From assembly GCF_047663525.1 (NCBI RefSeq), contig NC_092589.1:82682001-82746000 (forward strand): a stretch of DNA of 64,000 bases, read 5' to 3'. Below are positions 1 through 10,934 of the stretch, piece by piece. This DNA is from Anas platyrhynchos (lineage: Eukaryota; Chordata; Aves; Anseriformes; Anatidae). Position numbers and translations under genes: made by a program. The first letter of the stretch is position 1. The number at the start of each line of letters is the position of its first letter. The notes under the pieces were generated by a model that was not told where the DNA came from, searched no databases, and was given only the letters and a program-made list of their open reading frames with translations.

Positions 1-1140
1 TTAACAAATTGATTACCAACATAAAGAAGAACTTGAAGGAGACAAAACAAACAAACAAACAAACAAACATATTTTATAACACTCTGTAAGAGCTTAGAGA
101 TTTCTTTGGAGGTAAATGAGCTGATAACTATCTCCTCTTTCCTGTGACTATGTTACTGCTGGTAATGACAGGTAGCACCCTCAGTAACATGGTGTGAAAT
201 TCTGAGAAACTGACTTATTTATAATTTCCTCCAAACCCGTAAAAATTGTCGCCATAAACCAAAGTGCCCCTTTCTGTTTGCTGACTGTTGAGGCTGAGGT
301 TAGATATAGGTGTCTTGATGGATGGCATACTCCACCCTGGGTGTCCTATGATGAAAATACAGACGTAAAACACAGGATAGAGAGAACTCACAGTTTTATG
401 ACTAGATACTGCAATTTCTTTCTAAGTTCATAAGTTCACAGTAGGAAATCTGTTCTACTACATTTTCAAAACACCAGGGACAGAGTAATTAATAAGTCAT
501 AAGTTTGTGTTTTACAAAAACACCATCTGCCAAAAGTGCGCCGGATGTTTTCCTTTAAAAATGGAGGCTTCCTGCCTAATCCATTTTGCCTTAATCCTCC
601 AGCTGCTTTTTTGGTCAAACATTAGCTCAAGAAAAAACAAAAAAACATTAACTTTATGATTATACACCATAAGACCTATACTTTCTCTCTTGCAACCTTT
701 GCAACGTTGTGTGTGTGGGTGTGTGTGTTCTAACAGTCCTCATTGTCCTTCTAATTATTCTAATTATTTGTCAGTGTATCTGTACACGATAATAACACAC
801 ATTAATGTGCTGTAGGCTGCTGCTGTGGGAGGACATCACCCAGCGTGGCACTGCTTGTGGAAGGACTTGCTGTTACAATTACTGGCAGCAAAACTCAGTC
901 CCCTCTGCCCATCTGAAACTATACAGTCTCTGGAGGATTTTTTTTTTTTTTAACCGGCCCTTACAACAATATTTTGACCTAATAAATTGCTGTCTGCTGA
1001 GAATAGATGTACTAAGCCGAGCTGCAGATGGAGAGTCAGCTGCTGGCTGTGTTTTCCACCCACAGAGCCTTTCTCCAGCACTGCCCAAGGACATCCCACA
1101 GCTTGTTCTGGCTCACTGGGACATCACAAAGCCCCTCCCT

Positions 1141-1460
1141 ACAATCAGAGAATACCCCAAGTTGGAAGGGACCCATGAGGAGCATCGAGTCCAACCCCTG
1201 GCTCTGCACAGGACCACCCAAAAACCAGGCCATGTGTCATTCTCTAAATGCTTCATGGACTCTGACAGGGTCAGTGCTGTGCCCACTGCCCTGGGGAGCC
1301 TGTCCCGGTGCCCGACCACCCTCTGGGTGCAGAACCTTTCCCTAGCCCCCAGCCTGACCCTCCCCTGTCCCAGCTCCATGCCGTCCCCTCAGGTCCTGTC
1401 GCTGTCCCCAGAGAGCAGAGTGCCCACAGGTGCCAGGGCCAGCTGCTTGGTGAAGCAGCA
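1141..1460 (-). mobile_element. CR1 LINE 3' fragment
   Basis: Reading the plus strand, the sequence begins with a degenerate AGAATA..AGTTGGAAGGGACCC block. It continues through the usual order of CR1 3'-region landmarks (GAGTCCAACCCC, CCCTGGGGAGCCTGTCC, AACCTTTCCCTAG, CCCTCAGGTCCTGTC). This is the reverse complement of a CR1 3' end, so the element points to the minus strand. It is 5'-truncated, as most CR1 copies are, and codes for nothing intact. Confidence 0.85.
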
Positions 1461-4038
1461 GAGCTAAGGGTGGATAGCAAATTTTTAAGGGTCCTCACAC
1501 CTGCGTGTGATCTAGTGAAAAACAAAGACATTTATTAAACCTGACAGAATTTAAACAGATCAAAATTGATTGCATCTGTTTACATAACTGAGAATCAACC
1601 CGCAGCTAGGCCCTGGCTGGTCATGGCTCCCCCAGCTGCCCCACACAAGCGGGGCCTGGGGAAGGCTGCGGGGAGGCCCATGGGCTTCTGTCCCTTGGTG
1701 TCCCCTGGGGCCACCCGAGAGGTGTCCCATGAAGCCACCAGAGGGAGCCCACGCCTGCTCCAGGCCTGCTCGGACCTTGGCTTGAACCTATATGTGTGCA
1801 TACTTGGAGCTACATGCACATGCTGTAAAGGCAAGGAGCGCTGCCTCTGCTGCGTGGTGGGAAAACCCCTTTCTGGTGGAAGGCTGCCTTCTCTGAACAC
1901 TTGAAAATATGCTTGCATTGGCAACAAATTTGGCATGATTCACGAGGTTACAGAGGATGGTGACTAATTCATCCAGACTGAGGGGGTCACCAGAACTGGG
2001 GGAAGGTGGAAATTTTGAAGACTGTGTTCATTCTTGTGTATCCAGCTATGTCCCTCCGAAGCTTCAACATTTATCCCAAACCTCATGGTAGTCATTGCAC
2101 CTTTGAAAAATAGAGAAAATAAGAAGTCGTGAAAGAAAGAGCTTAATTCTGCACAGGCATCGCTAGTTGGTCGCACTTAGACGTGCAGCCAGTGAAGTGT
2201 TGCCATTTTTTCCTCCTGGAAGTTCACTGATATGTGGCAAGAAGTCATATGGTAGCTGTTGAATTTGATCTCTGCTATTATCAATCTGAAATTCTATCTT
2301 TGGCCAAAATGGGGAAAAAAAATCTGCAGGCTCCATGTTAAAGCCGTTGGGATATTTATTGTCATTTATGTGGAGAAAATGCCATTTCAGCACGGCAGTT
2401 CAAAGGATATTGGAAATAGTTTTGAGATGAATCAGAAGTATATAGATAGATACGTGGTAGAAGAGCAGCAGAATGCATTACAAGAGAACAGTTTCCTGCA
2501 GTGAGGGAAGAAGGGCTGTAACTTGGCATAAATGAGGGCTATGGATGGGGACTACAGAGGAAGGCTGAAGAAACAGGTAGCACACGCCAGGGGGAAAATG
2601 ATAATGGTACAGAGCATCACCCTGCAGGTGTGAACTGACACCTCAGGCTTTGGGATTTGTAGATGCTGAAGACAGTGAAAGGTATTGTGCATATGTGGCC
2701 TGTATAATACTTTTTTTTTTTTCTTTTTTTTCATAAAACACATGACTTGGTGCTTTGGGGAAGGCACCATAGTGCATGGGGCAAAGTAGGGCTTGCAAGT
2801 GTAAAACTAGCCTGGTACCCTGCCACGAGTTAAAAAAGAAATACAAACCACAAGACCCTGTAAAAGGAGGGGTGTAAACTCTTACCTCTTATCACCTAAG
2901 ACACGAACAGGTCAGAAACACAGAGCCAACCACAGAACTAACACTGAACACATAGAAAGACACCATCCTACACGTGGGAGGCTGAGAAGAAGGATTTTGG
3001 ATACAGGCTGCGCTTGTGGCAGGCTCTCAAACAGCAGACCTGGCCTGAAAAAAATAGATAAAATGCCTCAGTTCATGCATCTCAGAGCTGCAGGCTGCAT
3101 TTATCTTCCTGAAATGTCCGCCCAGTGGCTTACGAGCCAGGTCAGGCCAGGCCAGGCATCTTGGACTTCCTGATCTCTGGGGAAACAATCCTTAAAATCT
3201 GTAGTTTTGTGTGGTGTGTGTGTGTGTGGTTTTGGCTTTTTTAGTTACGTTTGGCAGATGAATTCCATGGTATCTGCATGGACCAGCTCACCAGAGTTGT
3301 TTCTAGCCCTCCAGGATATCAGGTGGGGCAGGTTATGTTACTGAGACTGCTACATGCTTGCCTGGTCAAGTCATACCACATTGATCATTGACTGGAGATA
3401 TCTCAGGAGGATTGCTGCATTTGGTAAAAATCTGATTTTCCTTTAAGAAAAAAATGTATTCTTCCTTAGATGAAATGTAACCTGAACACAGCAGGTAAAC
3501 GTGGCGTGCTCTCAGATGGATTTTTTTCAGGCAAAATAAATTACATGTGTGAAAAGCTGTGGCAAAGTGAGGGAAAGTGGGCAGAGGGGGAACACAACCG
3601 GGCTCAGGGCACAGGTACCAACCAAAGGCAGCTGTGGTCTGCAGCACGAGTAGGCAGCAGTGGAGAGCAGCAGCCAGAAGCAGAAACCTCAGACTTGGCA
3701 TCGGTCTTCCCACTGCTGGCTGCGGGGAAAGAACAGAGAGAATGAGCTGGAAATGACAGTGGTGTGTATAGATTATGTGCTGTATCAACGGGTTAAAATT
3801 AGGGGTGGAGACAAAACAAGCAGTCATCTTTCATGTGCAAATTACTAAAACCATCGTGCAATATTACTCCCCACAACACAAAGCCTAAACGCAGTCCAGT
3901 TTATCTCACCAGCCCTACCAGTGACAACACATCCCAAACATTTCAAAGCAGAACATTACATTCAATGCATTTTAACATACCATACACAGCCCTATGTCTG
4001 CAGCAACATCAGGTACTTTGGGAAATAATTTTCTCTTC

Positions 4039-4138
4039 CAGTACCTTTCTTAACCACAAAATTCAATAGCAACATCTATGCAGCTTCCCAGTACCTTTCC
4101 TAACCACAAAATTAAATGGCAACATCTATGCAGCTTCT
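4039..4138. repeat. 50-bp direct tandem duplication (two copies)
   Basis: Copies run 4039-4088 and 4089-4138. Both start CAGTACCTTTC and end CATCTATGCAGCTTC, and they differ at only a few positions in the middle. They abut directly. The high identity suggests a fairly recent local duplication in otherwise unique intergenic sequence. Confidence 0.85.
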
Positions 4139-7100
4139 TTCATATCTCTCAGATGACCCTGTTTTTCAGTTTTTCTACTTTTTTTTTTTTTTTTTTTTCT
4201 CCTTATCACTTCTAGTACAGGGCAAAAAAATGTATCAGCACTTTATTTATTGCTTACATACCAAGAATCTCTAAAGTTTGGACAGGGTCTGTCGATTTAC
4301 TACACCATTAATTCCTAAAACAATCAATCAATATTCTAAATATGACAACATGCAATTTCTGAATAACCTGATGCAAGGAATGCAACTTATATATATATTT
4401 ATAGTGAAGATTTAATATGTAAACTATGTATATCAAGCTACCTGCTATTTTAGGTAAGGGCACACCTTTTTCTTTCTGATGAAGCAATAAAGAACACAAG
4501 TTTCAAGTGTTCTTGAAGGAAGAGAAAGGCCTGATTCTATATACAATATTCTATATATGCTATATACATACTCTAATACTATATAACACTATATATATAT
4601 ACTATAGTACATATATTAAATATCCTATATCCTGTATGTCCTTTATTGAATGTAGCTCTAGGTCTTCTTTCAGGGAACAAAAAAAAAAGAAATAAATTAT
4701 ATTTTGATGTGTAAATTGAGGTCCATAGACCCACCTGGTGAAAGCGCAGCACTTTTTAAAGAAGTGAACACCTTTCATAAAAAGGGCATCTCAAAACTTG
4801 ATGTTTCAAGATCTTAAGAATGACAAAATGGCAGCGATCTGCTTGCTACTACTTGAAATACACACGCAGTGTACATACATACACTGAACTACAACTGTAT
4901 AAATACGCAGGCAAGTCCTATAAATACAAGAAAAGCCCTTGACCCCAAAATAGTCTTTCTGGTAATGAACTGCAGATGTTGCAGCAATTCACTCACCATT
5001 GGGTGACCTGTGTGCATATATAAACAATGTAATTCTCAAGCTGAAGTCAAACATTTGTGAACCACTCTACAAAAACGACTGCATCTGCTGCGCACGAGCC
5101 TGAGGATGGGTAGGTTGTGGGAGTGTCACTGGGTGAACTTCAAACAAAAGCACCCGCACAGCTCTTCCAGCCCAGGTGGGCTCAGCCAAGGCTGAAGGCC
5201 TCTGTTCTGGGAGTTGAATAAGCGAGGTTTTATCAGCCCAGGGGAACAATAGATAGAGAAGAATGCTGACTTCAGAAGCAGCACCTCTGCTGGGATGTGT
5301 GCATTGTGCACATTAATTCCCGAGGTGGTGTCTTTTTCTTTTTTCTCCAAATGCAGCTGAATTCTTGACCTTCCTGTCCTAGCTCTGATAACATTCTTCT
5401 ACACCCTAAATGCGGAACAAAAAGTTCAGCCTCTGCGTTGCTGTTGCTCAACCTCAGAACAGAAAACTCCTTTAATTAGGCAACATATTTCTCCTTAATT
5501 GATAGATGTTCCCTTTATATTTTCTACTGAATCAGCAACTAAATATTTCTGCTTGCCAAAACTATTTGACACAGGTTCCCATCCAGCAAGGCATTGATTT
5601 TTCACAAGAAATGTTAACATTTTACTATGTTTCTCTCTTACTTGCTTACCTCCTAGACCCTTTAGGATAAGGATCAGCCTATTTGTAACATTAAAACCTC
5701 TAAAAGATCACAAGAGTTCCTCGTAAATAGTTGTTAGTCAGGCATATATTATTGTGGGGGGAAAAAAAAAAAAGCCTTGTGTAATCAAGATTCTAAGAGT
5801 ACAAGCCTTTTAGAGGACAATAAGGAAATGAGGTGGAAGAAAATGAATGTGCTTAACTGCATGCTGAGTAAGAAACAGAGTAAAAGATCTGTTGTTATCC
5901 TACCCTGATAATCTTTATGATGCACCGAATTATGAAAAGTTTAAGTTTTCAAGACTTCAGACGTCTCATCCAACAGCTTTGAAGAACTGTCCGAGGAGCT
6001 GAGAACTGCTGACAGTTGTGCAACCAAATCTGTAATCCCCAGGGGATGTCAGCAAAGCAAGGCAGCAACAAAGAGGAGTGCGTTACACTGGCAAGTTTTA
6101 CGCAGGATCAGAGCTGCCTTTCAGACTACATGACCTGAGGTCAGCTCCAAAGGGCAGGGAGGAAAAGAGGCTGATACAAACAGAGGTAATAGGCGGGGGA
6201 GGAAAAAAGAAAAAAAAAAAACTTGCTGTCTTTTAATTAATGCCAACCTACAGGGCTTATGGAAACGACGTGTTGACAAGCCAGTTACCAAGATTCAAGA
6301 AGATCACAAGTTCAGCTGACAGAAGTAGGCACTAGTTAAAAATTACGCTATGGGGAATTCTTAAAAGGCGTTTTCCTTTGTGCTTGTTGGCACTCAGACA
6401 AAAGGAAAAGACAGCAGCACAAACGCAGATCAAAACAGCACGTCCCAAATGTAGTAAAACCAGGACTTACGATCTACTAGAGCCATCTTCAGTGAGATTC
6501 TACCGGCATTCCTCTTTGCCTTAGTACTGATAAATACAGATATAAAGGATAAAAATGTATGTTAATGATAAAATATATAAATTGTTTTTAGAAGACTTGC
6601 TAAATTATGGAGGTTTCAGACTGGGAAGCAAACTGGGCTAAAGAAGCCATAGATTTTCCTCAAGCATGTACCATTATTGAACAACTAACACAGATGTATT
6701 TTGCAAGTTAGTAAACAAAAGTATTTGGGCCAGTCCTAAAATTTTGTATGAAATCTTGGTTTAGAGCCTATGATGTAATTAAATAGCCTAATAGCACTAC
6801 AATGAACATTTTTGCAACTACATAATTAATGTCTATATAATAACAAAGACACTCTCCTCTACTTTTTGACCGATCTCATTTCATAATTGGTGGCTAACTA
6901 ACACCACCAGTTCACCCTAACCCAACAAGGCGACCGCACAGACCAGAAGTAGCAGCATATCACACATGCAGGTAACGCTGCCCACTGAATCTCCCTTGAA
7001 CATGCTCAGAGAAGACGATCCATGCCAAGGAAACATTCCTCCTAGGACCTTGCCAGCTGTTTTCTTCATACATATCCTACCCAGTAAACTAATGCCCAGA

Positions 7101-7622
7101 GGTCACATTTTTTTTCCCCAGTGGATCTGAAAATTTTGAGGAGTATTTAATCACATGTAGTTTTCCTTTATAAAGTATCTGTTAATCACAAATCTTCACT
7201 ATCTCAACAAGCCTGTCAAATTTATCTATAGCTCAGTTCCTTAAAAATTTTAGATCAGACAGAGGAACACAGTTTCCAGCACAACCACCAGCAGGAGACA
7301 AAATGGGTGTAAAACATCAGTCTTAACTTGCACCCTAACTTTCAGTTACTGTTACTTTTCAGTATCAATTCATTTAATGATCACTTACTATGAAAGCAGC
7401 AGGAATTTTGATGTTTAAATCCACGACTTTCTTGAAATCTAAGTTTTAAAGAAACCAAAGAATAAGGAATCTCAAAAGACATGTCACAAAGGCTAACATT
7501 ACACGAGCTATCAAATACCTTAATTATTCACTAAAAGAAGGCAATCAGGTAATTTAAGCTCTAACACTTGTACACACACACACAAGGAAAACAGAGACAT
7601 GATTAAGGGGAGGCCAAATTGT

Positions 7623-7628
7623 TTTATT
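7623..7628 (-). terminator. PNRC1: Poly(A) signal of PNRC1
   Basis: AATAAA on the minus strand (TTTATT on the plus strand) about 670 nt after the stop codon. Cleavage would be expected some 15-25 nt further, near plus position 7605. Confidence 0.6.
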
Positions 7629-8119
7629 TAATTTGTTAGTGACCAATTAAAATTATGGCAGAAAGCTCTGCTTTTTTTTTTTCTTTTTAAAGAAGTTAGC
7701 AGTGCTCAATTTGGTGGGTTGGAATTCTAGGCAAATTCCAGTTGATTTTGTAACAAACACATGAACAGGAATTCCAGATATTGTTTCCAGAGCAAAAATT
7801 CACATTTGTATGAAAATTCCATGTTTGTACTTGAACTGGGACACAGAATGTAAAACTATTGTCAGTAGTGCATGAGTAAACCATTCACATTTGATCTGGA
7901 ACCTTGACATCAGAAAGTTGTACTCTCCTTTCAGATTTTCCATTACCTTGTGCAAATCAAGTCAAGTCTTCATGTGTCAAGCACACACTTAAAATTGTCC
8001 ATGTTTTATATACAAGACATCTACCATTCAGGCAGTGCAAAATACATCCTTTCATAACAAAACTAAAATGTACCTCTCAAAGTATGAACAAGAATATACA
8101 CATAATACATGATGTACAC

Positions 8120-8127
8120 TATTTACA
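8120..8127 (-). promoter_or_regulatory. Pumilio-like element in PNRC1 3' UTR
   Basis: TGTAAATA on the minus strand matches the TGTANATA consensus bound by PUM1/PUM2, which usually promotes mRNA decay. A single 8-mer in an AT-rich 3' UTR can arise by chance, so this is only a candidate. Confidence 0.35.
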
Positions 8128-8296
8128 CAACCATAAAAAATATAATACAAGGATTTTTGTATGTGGTTACAAGACTTGACAGTCTTTTGCAATTTTTTTT
8201 TTTTTGTAATTTTTTTTTTTTTCTTTGCAACAAGGCATGTGTAAGTTTCCTGGATGGACTTTTTTTTTTTTTGCAGCTCTTCAGAGATCTTGGAAA

Positions 8297-8737
8297 CTAC
8301 GCTTGAACTTTTAGGAGAGTTTTCAAATGGACTGCCATCAACTCCCTGTTTTGGTCAGAAAGTTCAGCTGTGCCACCCACCCAGTGGCTGGGAGGCTTTG
8401 GAAGGACACTAGGTGATGGCGGGTCGCTGAATTTTGCCCCAGCGTAATTCTCTTTTTGGTTCGCTTCCGTGAGGGTGACGGGTTTCTTGGACTTGGCGTT
8501 TCTGAAGTTCTCTGTGTTTTTCAGCGGCTTCTTCTCTGGCTTGGGGATTATTTCTGCCGACACCGAGTCTTGCCAGAAGCTCTCCATCTTTTTGGCGGAG
8601 GCGATCTTGGCCAGCGGCACGCCGCACTTGCCCTTCTGCCTGTTGATCTTCGGTTGCTCACACAGGTGGAAACCGTGAACGGGCGGGCTGTGGGGGGCCG
8701 CCGCCTTCTCAGACTTTCCCATCTTATTCTTCAAGAC
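8297..8737 (-). CDS. PNRC1: PNRC1 coding exon 2 (residues 144-289 and stop)
   Basis: Second and last coding exon of proline-rich nuclear receptor coactivator 1. The acceptor is CTGCGCAG|GTC, with exon 1 ending in phase 0, so residue 144 is Val. Visible motifs: MGKSEK near residues 149-154; the proline-rich SH3-ligand type motif SDPPSPS (247-253) followed by VLPKPPSHW, the PNRC-family signature; and an LxxLL-type nuclear-receptor box LKTLL (281-285) five residues from the end. In the family the SH3-like motif is the main nuclear-receptor contact, and in PNRC2 this proline-rich region also contacts the decapping factor DCP1A. The stop is TAG at 8297-8299. Reading open for 11 further codons into the intron is not evidence of a longer exon, because the only start there is TTG. 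Confidence 0.93.
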   Translation of the reverse strand, partial: VLKNKMGKSEKAAAPHSPPVHGFHLCEQPKINRQKGKCGVPLAKIASAKKMESFWQDSVSAEIIPKPEKKPLKNTENFRNAKSKKPVTLTEANQKENYAGAKFSDPPSPSVLPKPPSHWVGGTAELSDQNRELMAVHLKTLLKVQA

Positions 8738-9233
8738 CTGCGCAGACAAAGACCTCGCATCAGCGGCCAAGCCCTCTCTCCTCGAGGGCAGCCTCCCTCA
8801 GGGCTCCTCCGGCCCCCTGCCGTCCTCTAGGGCCAGACCCGGCCGCCATCACAGCCCACCATCACAGCCCCCCCCCCTTATCCCCTCAGAGCCCCCCCCG
8901 GCCGCCATGGGGCGCTGCGCCCCGCGCACGTCCCCGCCCTGCGCGCGCAGGGGCGGTTGGCGCGCGGCCAGCAGGCTAAATCCGGCTGTTGCTGGGCGCA
9001 GCGGCGGCCGCCCATTGGACGGCGCCGACCAATCAGCGGCGGCCGTTTCGCTCCCCCCCCCACCTCAACGGACGTAACGGAAACTCCGCCGCCGCCGCCC
9101 CTCACACGCAGGGCGGAGGGAGGGGGGCGAGGAGCTCCCCCCCCGCGCTCCGGCTGCCAACAAGCGGCCCCCCCCCTCACAATGTAAAAAACGGGGATAA
9201 AAGTAGCGAGAAGTGCCCGAGCGCCTCCCCTAC
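8738..9233 (-). other. PNRC1: PNRC1 intron 1 (CpG-rich, with CCAAT boxes)
   Basis: The 496-bp intron runs from GTAGGG (minus strand, starting at 9233) to CTGCGCAG. It is unusually GC-rich and CpG-dense for an intron, continuous with the CpG island of the promoter. It carries ATTGG (9014-9018) and CCAAT (9029-9033) as a closely spaced inverted pair, a CRE-like GACGTAAC near 9070, and a C-rich tract at 8868-8878. It may hold a second regulatory region (see findings). Confidence 0.8.
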
Positions 9234-9662
9234 CTCCTTCCTCAGCGCTCTGCCGGGCGCGGCTCTCGAAGGGGCGGCCGCGGGGGGCTCCTCCGGAGGG
9301 GTGGCAGCCACGCCGGGAGCTGGGGGAGCGCGCAGCTCCCCCGGGCCGTAGGCGGCCAGCGGCGTCCTCCTGCCCAGGCCGGCGCGGTGCTGCTGGTACT
9401 GCTGGTAGCGGCTGGGCAGCAGCCCCGCGGGGCCCGGCCGGAGCTTGCCCTTCCTCCGCCTCACCCTCTTGAGCGCCGGCCGCGATCCGCTCCCCCCCGC
9501 GGCGGCGGCGGCAGCGGCGGCCAGGCAGCAGCCGGGCTGGTTCTCGCAGTTGCTGTCCCCCCGCCGCAGGCGCTGCAGGAGGCCGGAGGGCAGCCGCCGG
9601 GGGTCGTCGGCGCCCGACGAGATGCGAGCCAGGAAGGGCGGCGGCGCCGTGGTGGTGACCAT
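9234..9662 (-). CDS. PNRC1: PNRC1 coding exon 1 (residues 1-143)
   Basis: First coding exon. The ATG at 9662 (minus) sits in an ideal Kozak context, CCCACCATGG. The protein starts MVTTTAPPP, which from memory matches an internal Met region of human PNRC1; the human protein (about 327 aa) is longer at the N terminus, and no equivalent extension is evident here. Features: an Ala run and Gly/Ser linker (48-60), a basic patch LKRVRRRKGK (64-73) likely acting as nuclear localisation signal, the conserved LLPSRYQQYQQHR segment (81-93), and a Pro/Ala-rich stretch (110-136). The exon ends after RKE at a GTAGGG donor, phase 0. Together with exon 2 it gives 289 aa. PNRC1 is a nuclear coactivator of several nuclear receptors. 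Confidence 0.92.
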
Positions 9663-10241
9663 GGTGGGAGGGAGGCGGGGGCCCGGAGCTGCGGACGGGA
9701 GAGGGGCCGGGGAGCGGCTGCCGGGGCGGTGCGGGCGGGGAGGGTGGCGCGGTCGGGGCTGCTGCTAGGAGAACATGGCGGGGAGTGAGCGAGCGGCCAG
9801 CAGCGCCCCTGTGTTGTTACACGGCACGGCCCCGCCCCCTTCCGCCCTCCAACCAATCGGCGCGCCGGGAAGCCGCCAGCGCCACGCCTCCCCGCCGGGA
9901 TCGACCAATCCACGCCGGCCGGCCGCCGCGCTGGCCCCGCCTCGGCCAATCGGCAGCGACACAAACAGTTGGGGCCCCGCCCGCTTCCGCAGGCCGCCCA
10001 ATCGGCGCGCACACAAACAAGGGGCACTCCCCAGTCTCCGAGGCACGGACCCGAGGAGCGGGGCGGGGGGGCGGGGCCAGCCGCTCCCCTCGCCAGCACC
10101 GCCGGCCAATCGCGAGGCGCCCCACCGCCCGGAGGCCACGCCCCCGAAGGCCTCGGAGCCAATCGGAGGCGACGTAAACAGGCGGCGGGGGCGCGCCCTG
10201 GGGGGGGTGGCGCGCTCCCGGCGGGGCACGCGGTGCTCGCC
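9663..10241. promoter_or_regulatory. Bidirectional PNRC1/BORCS6 promoter with six CCAAT boxes
   Basis: 579 bp separate the divergent start codons of PNRC1 (minus) and BORCS6 (plus). There is no TATA box. Six plus-orientation CCAAT boxes lie at 9853, 9905, 9946, 9998, 10106 and 10159, and several GC boxes (CCCCGCCC or GGGGCGGGG types) lie between them. CCAAT boxes are NF-Y sites, and GC boxes bind SP/KLF proteins. A YY1-type CGCCATGTT (minus, 9772-9780) lies on the PNRC1 side. Three of the CCAAT boxes are followed by an ACAAACA or GTAAACA motif at near-constant distance. The architecture suggests constitutive, shared control of both genes; the start sites themselves are not visible from sequence. 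Confidence 0.8.
9772..9780 (-). promoter_or_regulatory. YY1-like site and minimal upstream ORF of PNRC1
   Basis: On the minus strand CGCCATGTT fits the YY1 consensus CGCCATNTT, common just downstream of housekeeping start sites. The ATG inside it opens a three-codon frame (Met-Phe-Ser-stop), about 110 nt upstream of the PNRC1 start. If transcription begins above 9780 this would be a minimal uORF; if it begins below, it is only a protein-binding site. Confidence 0.4.
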
Positions 10242-10934
10242 ATGGAGCCGCCGGCACCGGGCGCTGAGGGGGCTCCGGGGGCCCCGGCCCCGGCCCGGGA
10301 GGGAGCGGAGCGGGACGGGCGGAGCCTGGAGGCGCTGAGCCTGGCCGCCGGCAGCACCGGAGCGGCGGCCGCAGCAGCAGGGGTGGCGGCGGGGAGGCCG
10401 CAGCCCCCCTCGGAGGGCCGGCGGGCCACGCTGGCGAGCGCCCTGGAGCTGGAGGGGACGGTGCTGCGCGAGGGGCGGCTCACGCAGTTCGTGGCCAACA
10501 ACCTGGAGCGCCGCATCCGCCTGAGCGGCGCCCCGCGGGGCGAGCAGCCGGCACCGGGCCCTGCACCGGGGGCTGGGCCCGGAGCTGGAGCCGGAGCCGC
10601 AGCCGGGGCCAGCTCCATCCCCGCCATCGACCCCGGGGCGCTGCAGGACGTGGTGGCCCTGGCCGGGCAGGTGGCGGCGCAGGTGGACGAGCTGCTGCGG
10701 GGCGTGCACTGCGGGCTGCAGGCCCTGACGGCGCTCAGCGTCGGCTGCATCCAGACCTACCGCGACGGCGTGGAGAGCCTGGGCGAGGCGGCCGACCTCA
10801 GCATCCGCGCCATGTACGCGCTGGTGGCCCGCTGCGAGGAGCTGGACCGCGCCATGCAGCCCGTGCCCGCCCTGGCCAAGCGCATCCGAGACATGAAGGG
10901 CACCCTGGAGCGCCTCGAGGGGCTCTGCAAGTAG
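10242..10934 (+). CDS. BORCS6: BORC complex subunit 6 (lyspersin)
   Basis: A 230-aa intronless coding region. The start ATG at 10242 (GCCATGG) gives the only protein with family features; the frame is open upstream through the promoter but without conserved sequence. Residues 1-57 are low-complexity Ala/Gly/Pro. Residues 60-97 (RRAT..ALELEGTV..LTQFVANNLERRIRLSGAP) and 126-230 match the conserved blocks I know from human BORCS6, including ALSVGCIQTYRD, the MYALVARCEELDRAMQPV helix and the C-terminal LEGLCK; a Gly/Ala/Pro linker (98-125) joins them. The human protein is longer (about 357 aa), mainly at the N terminus. BORCS6 is a subunit of BORC, the octameric complex on the cytosolic face of lysosomes that recruits ARL8 and kinesins to move lysosomes outward. 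It is transcribed divergently from PNRC1. Confidence 0.94.
   Translation: MEPPAPGAEGAPGAPAPAREGAERDGRSLEALSLAAGSTGAAAAAAGVAAGRPQPPSEGRRATLASALELEGTVLREGRLTQFVANNLERRIRLSGAPRGEQPAPGPAPGAGPGAGAGAAAGASSIPAIDPGALQDVVALAGQVAAQVDELLRGVHCGLQALTALSVGCIQTYRDGVESLGEAADLSIRAMYALVARCEELDRAMQPVPALAKRIRDMKGTLERLEGLCK

Larger units (their letters stand above)
1..7600. other. Intergenic stretch downstream of PNRC1
   Basis: No convincing coding exon is seen on either strand. Open frames here are short, begin at arbitrary codons and look like no family I recognise. The stretch is AT-rich with simple repeats: (CAAA)n near 45-69, GT-rich runs near 705-730 and 3210-3230, T-runs near 4178-4198 and 2710-2730, and an AT-rich patch at 4540-4620. 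It contains one CR1 fragment (1141-1460) and a 50-bp tandem duplication (4039-4138), both listed separately. Distal regulatory elements cannot be excluded from sequence alone. Confidence 0.6.
7606..8296 (-). other. PNRC1: PNRC1 3' UTR
   Basis: Sequence following the PNRC1 stop codon on the minus strand. It is AT-rich with several T/A homopolymer runs (for example 8190-8222 and 8262-8272). It ends at a canonical AATAAA on the minus strand (plus 7623-7628), the only well-placed signal, giving a 3' UTR of about 690 nt. It contains a Pumilio-type element TGTAAATA (minus, 8120-8127). The 3' boundary is inferred from the signal, not from transcript data. Confidence 0.6.

Noticed and set aside
805-1467. 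220-codon plus-strand frame
   Set aside because: Its second half is a CR1 fragment read antisense; no protein family is recognisable.
8738-8770. N-terminal extension of PNRC1 exon 2 into the intron as an alternative protein start
   Set aside because: The upstream in-frame start is TTG and the sequence directly before exon 2 is a good splice acceptor; no ATG supports initiation there.
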